Source: Culex pipiens pallens (Eukaryota > Arthropoda > Insecta > Diptera > Culicidae). Taken from it: a stretch of DNA of 64,000 nucleotides. A model generated the notes under the pieces. It ran no database searches and was not told the origin of the DNA. It saw only the letters and a program-made list of their open reading frames with translations. Made by a program: the position numbers and the translations under genes. Of the stretch, positions 46,358 through 58,281 are shown piece after piece (the stretch's first letter is position 1; each line of letters starts with the position of its first letter). The stretch lies in NCBI RefSeq assembly GCF_016801865.2, contig NC_068939.1, forward strand, positions 131,349,116-131,413,115, in the 5' to 3' direction.

Positions 46358-46528
46358 TTTGTGTATTTAGGCTCACATCAAAAGTTTTGTTTTGTAAAAT
46401 GTTTTTTTTTTAATTCGACCTTTTGTCCTTTCGACGTTTTGTCCATTCGACCATTTGTCCATTCGACCTTTTGGCATTCGACCTTTTGTCCATTCGACCT
46501 TATGTCTTTCGACCTATTGTCATACATT

Positions 46529-47338
46529 CGTTTATACGTTATAAAACAATGTTTAAAATGTCTTGTTTTTGTAGATAAAATTAATAATTTGGGTAATTCT
46601 CCGCCAACTCACACAGCAGTTGCCCCGACCCCTCTTCGATTTGCGTGAAACTTTGTCCTAAGGGGTAACTTTTGTCCCTGAACACGAATCCGAGGTCCGT
46701 TTTTGATATCTCGTGACGGAGGGGCGGTACGACCCGTTGCATTTTTAAGCATGCGAAAAAAGAGGTGTTTTTCAATAATTTGCAGCCTGAAATGGTGGTG
46801 AGATAAAAATTTGGGTCAAAGAAAAAAACACTAAAAAGTTTAAAAAAAATCTGCCATTTTCCGTTACTTAACTGTAAAATTTGCATTTTAAAATTTCGTG
46901 TTTTTTCTAACTTTGCAGGGTTATTTTTTAGAGTGTGGATTCGAAAAGTGCATTAAATTTCCCTTAAAATGATATGTTCCAATTATTTTTACAGCTGAGT
47001 AACGGAAAATGGCAGATTTTTTTTAAACTTTTTTAGTGTTTTTTTCTTTGACTCAAATTTCTATCTCATCACCATTTCAGGCTGCAAATTATTGTAGAAC
47101 ATCTCTTTTTTCGCATGCTTAAAATTGCAACGGGTCGTATCGCCCCTCCGTCACGAGATATCAAAAAACGGACCTCGGATTCGTGTTCAGGGACAAAAGT
47201 TACCCCTTAGGACAAAATTTCACGCAAATCGAAGAGGGGTCGGGGCAACTGCTGTGTGAGTTGGTGGAGAATTACCCAAATTGTTAATTTTATCTACAAA
47301 AACAAGACATTTTAAACATTGTTTATAACGTATAAACG
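46529..47338. repeat. Palindromic element of 0.8 kb
   Basis: The ends CGTTTATACGTTATA and TATAACGTATAAACG are inverse. Both arms carry GGGTAATTCTCC, AGTTGCCCCGACCCC, ACACGAATCCGAGGTCCG and GGAAAATGGCAGA or their inverses, nearly identical over about 340 bp. The centre of about 120 bp is unpaired. A 90-bp relative of the arm lies at 14398-14487. It is non-coding. Confidence 0.8.
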
Positions 47339-49400
47339 TGTATATAAAACTAATTCTATTTTGAGGAACTCAAGTGAACATACATGTAATATTCTCAATG
47401 CATTCTTTTTCGACTTAGAATATGATGTTGATGTTTGATCATTTTATTATACTATAAATTATGCTACTAAAAAAATATATTTTAGTAATATATTTGAGAA
47501 AAATCAAATTGCTTCAAATGACTCTAAAATCCTTCCACCTTCCAACCTTTCCAAATCCCTACTAATTCTTCATTTCTGTGTCATTTTTCTCACGAATGAA
47601 AAACTTTCCAGTGAAAACACAAAAAAACGCCTCTCTCGGTGGGCTTCTTTATGCGCGCAAATATTGACCTTATCTTTATTTTTTCGGGGCGAGGAGGAGG
47701 AGGTCACAACAAACAGAACTTTATTGGCACAAGCAGCAGCGTCAGTGGCATTTGCACAAAAGAAAAGGGGGCAGCTTGTATTTGGTGAAAATTGTCGGAA
47801 TTTTATGATTATTTTGGCATGTGCAAACACCCGGTTGGAAGGTTTTTCCCGGGCAGCATCCTTCAGCGTGACGTGAGCGGTGGAGGCGGAAAAGTGGGCA
47901 CTAAGTTGATGGGTGGTGCGTGGGTCGGTTGGGAAATAAAGAGTGATGAGTATTTTTGCGTGGTGGAGGTGGAATTTGGCGCAGAATGCTGCAGTAGTTT
48001 ATTGTTTCAGAAAAAAAGTCTTGGGAAAAACTGTCTAAATAGCTTTTTCTAGAAACTATTTTTAAGTCTGTAATGATTCTGATTTTGATATCAAATATGA
48101 AAAAAACTGGATTAAAAATTATTAAACGAAAGAAGAAAACTCAAACCAGAGGTGAAACCGTGTTTTCCTCCAAAATTGAACATTTTACTTCCATCACAAA
48201 GTTTCCAGTAAACTTTCTTCATTCAAAAGCTAAAAATACAACACGACGACCTCTCAAGACGGTTGTGTTAGCAAATATTTACCGAATAAATCATACTTTG
48301 GCGATCGATATCAAACGATTTTCGGCACCTCCAAAACTTTATTCGAAGAGTTTTTCTTTCCTTACAAACAGAAAAAAAACTAAACTCACTTCACCGTCCC
48401 AGACCAAATATCTTCTTCGAGCCAGCACCGATATGGTTTGCCCTAAAATTTATGTTTTCTATATGTTTTCCACTTTTTACCACACAAACACACACACTCA
48501 CATGTGAGTGTGTTCCAAGAAAAATGGAATAATAAAAATAAATAAAATCGAAAAAAGGGGGAGGAAAAGCGATTTTCCCCGTTTTCTGGTGAGAATGAGA
48601 AAAGAAAATATTTCGATTCTTCCACCATCGTCGGGTGGTTGGTGGAAAGCCTGGGAAAATCGGGGTGTGTTTTTTCCCTCCCAACGAAGATGATTTACGC
48701 CCGATAATGGGGGGCGCTGATCGGGAACGGATATTCCCGGAAATGATGGGAGGAGGGGGGGGGGATATCATTCGAAAGTAATGGCCGATTATCGGTGAAC
48801 AATGAGCTGAGCAGGAGGTTGGATTCTAGAAGAAAGCAACCACTTTGGCAGCTATAAAGAGAGTCAGAATGTGATACGAGTTCAAGTTTTCAAAAGACAA
48901 ACAATAATTAGATATGAAATTTAATTTCCAACTCTTGATGCGAGCAAGGTTGACGAATGTTCGTCGGGCTGTGTTTGCTTAAAAATTTGAGCAAATAAGA
49001 GCAGACAAATTCCTACGACTGAAAATTTCCCTTCGCAAAACAGATTTTTTCCTTCATACCGATAGACAGCCATGAGTTTGCATAGCAAGCAGGGTTAAAT
49101 GGAATTGAAGGCTTGGTTATTAGATAAATATGTGAAAAGATATGAAAAATTTACATGCATTTCAAATATCATAAAAATTTGAACAAATTGGAAATATATA
49201 TACAATTGATTCAAAATTTTAACTTCAATTTGAATTTTTTTTTTTTTTCAAAAAATATCCTAAAATCAAAATGCATAGAACAACGTTTAAATTGCACTGC
49301 ATTTTAAATCAAATTGTGCACTTTTAAGTAATTTACGAATTTTGTATTTTTAGATCTCGGATCGGAAAAAGGCGATTAATGTTAGGAAAAAAATTATGTT
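47339..49400. other. Intronic DNA, partly unique
   Basis: 47560-48060 and 48380-48850 have balanced composition. A perfect 20-bp palindrome CACACTCACATGTGAGTGTG lies near 48490-48515. The frames here, up to 144 codons, are low-complexity or lack any motif and are not called as genes. Confidence 0.4.
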
Positions 49401-49675
49401 CCCGAGTAGACGGAAATAACGTGGGAATAACATTTTTTGATATTTGAAAATACTAGGCCAATAACATTTTACGTTATTTATAGCAGGTATTTTTATTCGC
49501 CGTTATGATTTTTTTGTTATTGGATTCTTATTGTAATAACAGACTAATAACATTTTTAGTTATTCTTCGAACAAATCTTTGTTATTATTTTTTTGTCATT
49601 TTAACAACTAATCCGATCATCCCAATAACAGTCTGAGGTATTCTTCGAAAAAAAAAAATGTTATTCCCATATTAA
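49401..49675. mobile_element. CCCGAGCAGACGG MITE, truncated copy
   Basis: It starts CCCGAGTAGACGGAAATAAC and follows the full copy at 52205-52651 up to AATAACAGTC, then decays. The right terminus is missing. Confidence 0.6.
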
Positions 49676-50011
49676 AATTTAAATTACAAGCCTTGGTATC
49701 AACATTTGGATAAAAAAAGTGTTTTAAAGTGCATTTTACACGCGTCCAGTTGCTTTCCAATCACTAGTTTTTTTTTTATTATCAATGTTTTGAGGGAATT
49801 TTTTTTTTCGCGAAAAACTAAATTCAAACTCATTGGTATTTCATGAAAATTTGAAATGTCTTCAAAGGAGTTCAAACATGCTAAATATGATTATAGAGCA
49901 ATTCCAGCTTAAATCAGGAATTTTTCTGATATATTTGTACCCGACCCTCTCCGATTTCAATGAAACTTTTAAGACATGTTATCCTAGGCCTATATCAGCC
50001 ATTTTTGTGTA

Positions 50012-52112
50012 TGGGTCATTCCATCTAAAGCGGAACAGCATTTGAAAATTACCATCTCCGATTCTGCTCAAATTTGGCAGAGCTGTTGAGACTATCAAAA
50101 CATGCAAAAATCCCGAATTTTATCCAAATCGGACCCACTCCATCTATTTTTGTACCCTCCCAAAAAATCGACTTTTTGGCGATTTTTGAGCGAAACCCCT
50201 ATTTTCAAACGACGATAACTCAGGAACCACAAATCTTAGAGAGTCGGTCTTAGACTCAATTTTGAAGGAAATTGGACGTTAAATCCATTTCCGTGATCCA
50301 AATTTGGATTGAAATATGTTTTCTACCTGTATTGCACAATTGAAAACTTTGAATGGCCGTATCTCAAAACAGCCCTATTTATTTTTTAAATTTGACCTCA
50401 CCATCGTATTCCCCGTCCAATTTTACATAAGAATCACTTATCGACAGAAAGGAATATGTTTCGTTCCAGAGATATCGAATTTTAAAGTTTTTAGTATTTG
50501 AGATTACCTACATTAGCTACACTCGCCGCATATGCTAGAAGCACTCAGTCGTGCTGATCAATAATTACTACCTGGTGTTCTGTAAGATGAATTATTTTTA
50601 TAATTTTATACGATTTTGAGATAATCAATACCTTGAACAATCTATTTTTTGTTTAAGGAATATTTATTGGGTAATTTTGAATGCACTGTTTTTCCTGATC
50701 TCAGTGTCATTGAACCATATTAGGTAAAATTTGAACTTTTAATATTTATCTGCAAATGCTACAACGTTTTACAGCACAATTTTAAAAAAAATAACATATT
50801 TCTATTGTTTTCATATTTTTCCTAATTCCTCATTTCTTCCCACTTCATCAAATTATTTCTTTTATTTGAAGCAAGAACAAATGTAGAGCTGGATGTAGTA
50901 AATGAAATAATTCTCATGGGTTCTAGAGCTTTTGCCATGTGCGGTAGCAAAATAGTAACATTCAGCAATAAACCCCAAAATCTGCCTTACGGTTTGAAAG
51001 ATTGTGCATGATCATATTAAACCGATTTTTATATTGTGAGCCATATACTTCTGATACATGTGGACAGCAGCTGTATCGTCTTCCAAGATTTCGAAATGAT
51101 TGACAAAAAAAAGATAGTTGTTCGGACGGTGTCGAAATCAACACAACTGAATTTGATCTTAATCAGATAATAAATCCGATAAATCTTTGTGATTTTCTTA
51201 CATTTTCCAGTTTTATGCTTTCCAGAAATCCTCTTGCTTAATCATGCTTCACGAGAGTTTTATTCATGTTAATTCATAATTTTTAACACGATAATGTATC
51301 GCACACTTTTTCTTAAGTGTTACTTACAAGATCAATTTTAATTTCCTGCTAGCTCAGCGGGAATTCCATTCTGCCCTGTATTGCGTGTCGTTCTTGCTCT
51401 GTCCTGTGGGCTAGCACATAAATTCACCGTATACTTTTTTTTTAATTTAAGATTAATACAGCAGTTTCCTACAACTTTTGCCTAATTTGCTAATGATTAA
51501 TTGGGATGAAATCTTATTTCAATAAATAACCAGGTAGCAGTTATTGATCAGCGCGCCCGAGTGCTTCTAGAAGTTGTAGCATATGCGGCGAGTGTAGCTA
51601 ATTTAGGTAATCTCAAATACTCAAAACTTTAAAATTCGATATCTCTGGAACGAAACATATTCCTTTCTGTCGATAAGTGATTCTTATGTAAAATTGGACG
51701 GGGAATACGATGGTGAGGTCAAATTTAAAAAATAAATAGGGCTGTTTTGAGATACGGCCATTTAAAGTTTTCAATTGCGCAATACAGGTAGAAAAAATAT
51801 TTTCATCTAAATTTTGATCACGGAAATGGATTCTACGTCCAATTTCCTTCAAAATTAAGTCTAAGACCGACTCTCTAAGATTTGTGGTGCTGAGTTATCG
51901 TCGTTTGAAAATAGGGGTTTCGCTCAAAAATCGCCAAAAAGTCGATTTCTTGGGAGGGTACAAAAATGGAGGGGGTGGTCCGATTTGGATGAAATTCGGG
52001 ATTTTTGCATGTTTTGATAGTCTCAACAGCTCTGCCAAATTTGAGTAGAATCGGAGATGGTAATTTTCAAATTTGCATTTTTTTTCTTGCGCACTTCAGG
52101 TGGAATGACCCG
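50012..52112. mobile_element. Long inverted-repeat element, GGGTCATTCC family, copy 2
   Basis: It has the same architecture as 14488-16751: terminal GGGTCATTCCA and inverse with TA on both sides, arms of about 560 bp, and an interior with CATGATCATATTAAACCG and GTGGACAGCAGCTG. It lacks the 201-bp hairpin MITE and holds one copy of its ATGTGGAC target. The copies are similar enough to suggest one recently active family. No transposase frame is present. Confidence 0.8.
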
Positions 52113-52204
52113 TATATGGAGCCAATTGTACTCAAAAATGACATTTTTTTGTAATTTGTAATTAAAAAATTACTGTATCTCGAAGCCGTTGCATCGTATG
52201 AAAA

Positions 52205-52651
52205 CCCGAGCAGACGGAAATAACTTGGGAATAACATTCTTTGTTATTTGAAAATACTAGTCCAATAACATTTTGTGTTATTTATAACAAGATTTGTTAT
52301 TCGCCGTTATGATTTTGTTGTTATTGGAGTGTTATTGTAATAACAGACTAATAACATTTTACGTTATTCTTGGAACAAATCTTTGTTATTATTTTTTGTT
52401 ATTTTAACAACTAATCCGATCATCCCAATAACAGTTGGAGTTATTTTTCCATAACAAAAAATGTTATTCCAAAGTTGTTTTGGCTTTCAACCAATATCAG
52501 ACCGATAACAAATTTTGTTATGATAACATAAACTGTTATTGAACTCTTATGCAAAAATGGATTTTTCAAGAATATTCCATAACACTTTCTGTTATTTTAA
52601 CAGTATTTGTTATTGAAATGGCATGAATTTAGTTATTACCGTCTGTTCGGG
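52205..52651. mobile_element. CCCGAGCAGACGG MITE, full copy
   Basis: The termini CCCGAGCAGACGG and CCGTCTGTTCGGG are inverse with one mismatch. The interior is studded with AATAACA and TGTTATT words, many of them locally inverse, so the strand can fold at many points. No clear target duplication is seen at this copy. Confidence 0.75.
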
Positions 52652-54145
52652 AAGGTGGTCAAAGACAAACTTGTAGGAAATTGGACGGGTTCTCTGAAAA
52701 AAAAATACACTTAGAAAATACACGCCACTTCTACTAGATTTTTCAATTTTTATGTTTAAAAGTTAAATTTAAAGATGATGTGACGTTTATTTTTCGCTCG
52801 AAATTGTTACAAAAAGACTGAAGTAAAATGCAGGATGGTATGTGTTTCCAAAAAAAATACAAAAATCATTTACTAAACCTGTGTTTTTGAAAAGTGGTCT
52901 AAATGTCACAATTTTCAAAGACCGATAGTGAGAATCGATCCGCCAGCCAATTTTACATAAAAGTCTTCATATTGACCATTGTCCTATGTCCAATCCTTGT
53001 GAAGATACAGCGGTTTAAAAAATAAAAATGTTGAAAAAAAAGTTTTTTTTTGTGGTTTTTGGCAATTTCTATATGACAGACTTGATTTTTCAGTCTCGAA
53101 AATATTTTTACCAGATAGCTCGTCCAATTTCCAGTAAGTCGGTCAAAGGGTATTTAAAAAATCTTACTTTCAAACTATGTAATATTAGCACAAAATATTC
53201 AAATTTTTATTTTTTATGTTGCAAATCTTGCAAATCTGAGATAAAACTTAAAAAGATTCTGCTTTACTCATTTTCAATTATTTTTTTTAAATATTATTTG
53301 AAAATTATTTGACAAATTATGTGATTTAATATTTTTCATACTGCAACTCTAAGTTGAGAATTTTTCAATATCAAAAATTGAAACGAGTTATTAATTCAAA
53401 ATATTACCAGGTCGAAATATATTTCAAATTTCTTTTTTATCAGCTTTGTCGAACATTTTAAGGATAGTAAATATTTTTTTCAAGATTTTTGTCTCTCGGT
53501 CGCTTGACTTTTTTAGAAAAAAATTGCCAGCTTTAAAACAAAATTTCAAAAACCGAGCCCTAATCTCAATATTGCGAAACCAAACGTAACACAAAATGCT
53601 GTATATCTTATCACAGTTGTGCTACTGTCAACAAAATTCCAAAAAATCAATGAGTTTATGCAAATATATTTTGGGTTCTGTCCCATTTGCCAGAATTCCA
53701 TTCGTCAGAAATACATTCCCCACAATGGAACGTTTCCTAGAATGCCATCCCCAAAAAACCTTTCTTTCATTTGGTAACTTTAAATCTATAAATCTTCAAA
53801 TTGTCATATCGTCAAATCGCTAAATCTTAAAGGAAGAAGGCAAAATCTCTATGAATCTCATAATTGTCTAAAAAATTAACCACAATTTTTGATATCTTCA
53901 AATCTTAATAAGTAAGGTAAATTTCTATAAATTTTATGATTCTCGTAGAAATACGCCATTCGTTTTAACGTCTTTAAATCATCAAGGCTGATATAAAAAA
54001 GAAGAATATCTTTATGGATTCCAAAATTCTAGAAAAAGTTAACCCTTTTTTTAATATCTTTATCACTTCATAAAATATTATAAAATAAAAAGGGAAAATC
54101 CCTTTGATTTCATTGTTCTAAAAAAAATCTTTATTTCTTTTAATA
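52652..54145. other. AT-rich intronic DNA with repeat relics
   Basis: 52660-53120 is related to 44140-44640 (shared CACGCCACTTCTA and GACATAGGACAATGG-type phrases). 53590-54130 holds recurring AAATCTTCAAATT phrases. No gene is seen. Confidence 0.45.
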
Positions 54146-54753
54146 CCGTCAGGGGGCGTGACATTGGGTCTGGGGAATGAAATTGGGTCAAAGGGATTTT
54201 TTACGGATTTTACCATGCCTCAGGTTCTTCTCAATGAAACTAAATTCTGCTAAAAGGGTAGTGTAGGGAACATCTTAAGATGACTTCGCTGAAAAATTCT
54301 CGTGCCTTAAAACAAATCCTGTCATTTTGGCAGCTGTGTAAAGTTGAGGTACGTTTTTGGCCAGAAACCTCTCGAAAAATCAACTTTTTAATCATTTTGT
54401 TGGCATTACTCAAAAGTACCTTAAATGTTCGCAAATCTCAACTGCTAACATTGTAGCATATCAATACGATTCCCTCGAACAAGAAACACTGTTGGATAAT
54501 TTGTTTTGACCCTATCTTTGTTTTTGAGCTTAATTTTAGTTTCATATGACCCAATGGCACCCCCTCTAATGGGGTGAGATTGGGTCAATTTTCAAACGAT
54601 TGACATTTATGGTAGAGTTCATCAAATTCCACCATATATTAAGAAAATTTTAGTAAACTATCTAAGAACAACTCTACGTTAAAAGATGTTTGGTGTTATT
54701 TGAATTGTTCTTTTTATTAAGAAATTTTGATCCATAGTTACACCCACTGACGG
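54146..54753. mobile_element. CCGTCAG MITE of 0.6 kb
   Basis: The ends CCGTCAGGGGGCGTGAC and the inverse of CCGTCAGTGGGTGTAAC are inverse repeats with three mismatches, each next to TA (54144-54145 and 54754-54755). The interior repeats GAxATTGGGTC words, for example GTGACATTGGGTC and GTGAGATTGGGTC. There is no transposase. TA duplication fits a Tc1/mariner-type mobiliser, by inference only. Confidence 0.65.
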
Positions 54754-55209
54754 TACACAATTTACTCATCGATAAATAATTTCAAATACCAAACAAAATA
54801 CACTATCTTTTTGCTCAATAATTCAAAAAATATCCAATCCAAAAATTAAAAAAAAACAAATATTGTTCTTTTAAGTACACCAATATATTAAATACATGTC
54901 TTTGAAAATTGTTTTAAAAATAAAACCTGGTCCACTTTGCTCCATTCTTCCTCTTTCCTCTTCTGCAAAAACACTCGCACATAAGTCTCGCGCTTTTACA
55001 AGTTACACATGAACACAAAACTACAAACACAACGTGGAAAACCCAGAGAAACTTGAGCTGCTGCGCCAAACAGGGGTGGTGACGAAATGCGATCTCACCC
55101 CATGGCGGGAAACATGGCGCAAAAGTCTACAAATCTTCAAAAACCCTTCTGGCCCCCCCACACGGCACATGAGAAGGTGGTGTTGAAAAAACCCTCGGTG
55201 GGAGGGTTT
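54754..55209. other. Intronic DNA
   Basis: An AT-rich stretch is followed by balanced sequence with CACACGGCACATGAG near 55160. No gene is recognised. Confidence 0.4.
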
Positions 55210-55645
55210 CCGAGCAGACGGAAATCACATTTTTTGATATTTGAAAATACTAGGCCAATAACATTTTATGTTATTTAAAATAAGTTTTGTTATTTGCTGT
55301 TATGATTTTTTTTGTTATTGGATTGTTATTGTAATAACAAACTTATAACATTTTGAGTAATTCTTCGAACAAATCTTTGTTATTCTTTTTTGTTATTTTA
55401 ACAACTTATCGGATCATTCCAATAACAGTTAGAGTTATTTTAACATAACAAAAATTGTTATTTCCAAGTTGTTTTGGCTTTCAACCATTATCAGACCAAT
55501 AACAAATTTTGTTATGATAACATAAACTGTTATTAAACTCTTATGCAAAAATAGATTTTGTATGAATATTCCATAACACTTTTTGTTATTTTAACAGTAT
55601 TTGTTACTGAAATGGCATGAATCCAGTTATTACCGTCTGTTCGGG
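55210..55645. mobile_element. CCCGAGCAGACGG MITE, second full copy
   Basis: The left end CCGAGCAGACGG and the right end CCGTCTGTTCGGG match the copy at 52205-52651, with the same AATAACA/TGTTATT interior. The 8-mer GGGTTTCC occurs at 55204-55211 and 55643-55650, overlapping the terminal bases, and could be a target duplication or partly coincidental. Confidence 0.7.
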
Positions 55646-57617
55646 TTTCCTTAATTTCAAAAATGATGGAAGTTTCAAAAAAAACTTAAGCAAGAAAACA
55701 AACAGTTGACTTCACCTTAGAGGACAACACTTGAAGTTAAAGTGGGTGCTTTATTGCGAGCTGCTCGCAAAGATAGGGTTGAAGTCTGATATGATTATTT
55801 ATGCTCTGCAGGATGCTGCTGCTGTCATTGTAACAGCACACCCGGTGTCAAGTTTTTTCCGAGATTTGAATTCCTTCCGGCTTAAAGGTGCTTGAAGTTA
55901 TTTTTGTTTGCTTAATGTGTTTTAGAAGTCAAAACATTTTTGTTCATACTTTGACAAGATTTTTTTTGTTTCGACAGGATAATTCAACAAAATTATAAAC
56001 ACAGTTGTTTTGCATTGAAATTTTTGAAGATTGGTGCAGATAATTGATCAATAATTGATTTAATTTTTTTGGGAACAAAATTCAGATAGTGAAAAATAAG
56101 AAAAACATATTTTAACCTTAATAAGCCAGCCTCACAAAGATTCTCACAGAACAACCCTACACACAATTAGCACACTTGGTTTGTCACCACGTGTCCGTGT
56201 TCGTAGTCCTCCTGCGCAGATCGGACCCGTTATCGAGGGCATAAATTTGGTATGATAATTATGTAGCAACCCTCTCCCGGCAGAACATCCCCCACACATG
56301 ACTCACAGGAGAAGGACGACGAAGGAGGCTTTCGAGAGGGGGTCGGGAACATGCGAAAGGGTCACGGAAAATTATTCAACAATTATTCGGGATAAAATTG
56401 ATTGCATTTGTGGCAAACAACCACATAACCGGGTTCTGGTTTCGCTGTTTCCGGTCAATTGAACAACGACAGTTCTGGGAAATTCCCCCCCCCCCAAAAC
56501 CACCCACAACAAACGTCATAAATTGTGGCCGTGCAACTTCTTGCCATTGTCGCCCTCTCCCACATTGTGCCAGAAGCTTGAAGGCTTAATTCCAAGTCAT
56601 CGGTTACAACACGCCATAGATTTAGGATCGTGGAGAAACCCCCGTCCCTTGGGGACATGTCGAAGATTAATTCGGTGGGATTAATAATCTTGTGAGCCTC
56701 CCCCCCTGTAGCGAATATTAGCCAACTGGTCAGTACGGAAATTCAGCGAAACGCTCGCCGGGGATTCATGTCCACTGACGGGCAATTAATTACACGTGGA
56801 ACTTCCGCCGTCCGGAGCCTCCCTTGTTTGGGCGGTTACGCTGGCTTAGTGGCCGTCGTGATGCGCAACGGGATGCAGAGCGTGTGGTTAAGGTGGGCAA
56901 ACGCAGCGACCGAAACCGCAGTCAGTGCGGGGAAGGTGGCTATAGGTTACTTGAAGCGGGCAGGTGGGAACATTGAATAAAGTTTAAATTTAATAACTTT
57001 TCTGATCATTCCCGATTCATGTGGAAGTATGAGCTGTAAGGTACTAAGAATCACTTGCAATCTAGAATTTTCCAAAATTTGTTATGAAGGCCAACTGGTT
57101 TTTCTCCACAATTTATGCTGAACAATTTGATTCCTTATGTCCAAATAAGCCATTTTGCTATATTAGTTACTTCGTATAAAATTCCTTATAAATTTGGGAA
57201 CTATCCATAAAAAAGTGATATAAAAACATTCAAAAATCTGTGTCTCGAGAAGGGATTTCCTTATCAATTTGGTGTCTTGGGCAAAATTGTAGGTTATGAT
57301 TAGGATTATTCTAAAAAAATAATTCTTTCAAATTCACCCTTTTTTCAAGAACTTGCTGTCACAAAAACTCGATTTTGACAAATTTTTACCCCCTTCGTTT
57401 TTTTAATATGTTTAAGTAGACTGAAAAAGCCCAATTTTGAACTATAGGGTATGACGGACGTATTTTTTGGAAAGTAGGTATCGAAAATGCACACAATTAA
57501 AAATTTATACAAATTATTTTTAAGATATAAATTGTATTCTAAATCTAAAAAAACACTTTTAAAATTTTGATAAAATGCGCCGTTTTTGAGTTATAGTAAT
57601 TTTTAAGGTTAAATTAC
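55646..57617. other. Intronic DNA, partly unique
   Basis: 56140-56980 has balanced composition and many CG dinucleotides but no frame with protein signatures. 57060-57600 is a diverged relative of the arm at 24493 (GGTGTCTTGGGCAAAATTG). No gene is called. Confidence 0.4.
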
Positions 57618-58281
57618 ACAGTTCAACAAAAAATCAAATGTTTCTTGTCTCTGAGACGAGAATATGTGTTCCTAGTAGATTTTTGCCTGCTGAATCCGAA
57701 TCTGGGTCCAGAATTGCTCCAAATGGTCCCAATTTTGAGATACACCCGTTTGAAATGTTAGTTTAGGCCAAAATTAGCTACTTTGTCGACTATTTTACAA
57801 AATAACTATTGAATAAACAACTAAACCAATACATGTATCTTAAAGGTCACGTTTTCCCCTTTCTGAAACACCCCTGGTTTTTAAAATTTGATTGTTTCTA
57901 CGCATATTTATAGCCATTTTAAAATTAGAATTTGACTTGCATGCAAGTTGGAAAAACTTGAATGAGAACCAACAGAAAATATAATTTTAAAATGGCTATA
58001 AATATGCGTAGAAACAATCAAATTTTAAAAACCAGGAGTGTTTCAGAAAGAGGAAAACGTGAACTTTAAGATACATGTATTGGTTCAGTTGTTTATTCAA
58101 TAGTTCTTTTGTAAAATAGTCAACAAAGTAGCTAATTTTGGCCTAAACTAACATTTCAAACGGGTGTATCTCAAAATTGGGACCATTTGGAGCAGTTCTG
58201 GACCCGGATTCGGATTCAGCAGGCAAAATTCTACTAGGAACACATATACTTGTCTCAGAGACAAAATCTTGTTGGACTGTG
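57618..58281. repeat. Palindromic element of 0.66 kb
   Basis: The arms pair from CACAGTTCAACA inward to the centre near 57950, where AGCCATTTTAAAATTAGAA meets its inverse around ACTTGCATGCAAGTTGG. The arms are nearly identical over about 300 bp, including CATGTATCTTAAAG and GGCCAAAATTAGCTAC or their inverses. It is non-coding. Confidence 0.8.

Larger units (their letters stand above)
45058..46526. mobile_element. GGTCGAA-repeat element, long copy
   Basis: The left end, ATGTGCGACAAAAGGTCG then repeated GGTCGAA words to 45190, is mirrored on the right by TTCGACC words from 46415 to 46520. The interior of about 1.2 kb holds a roughly 120-bp tandem repeat and, later, an inserted SINE. It has no transposase frame. 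The terminal words match the short copy at 38318-38637. Confidence 0.65.

Noticed and set aside
48073..48507. A 144-codon + strand frame
   Set aside because: It is lysine- and AT-rich, with no motif and no splice or promoter support. It is likely a chance frame in an intron.
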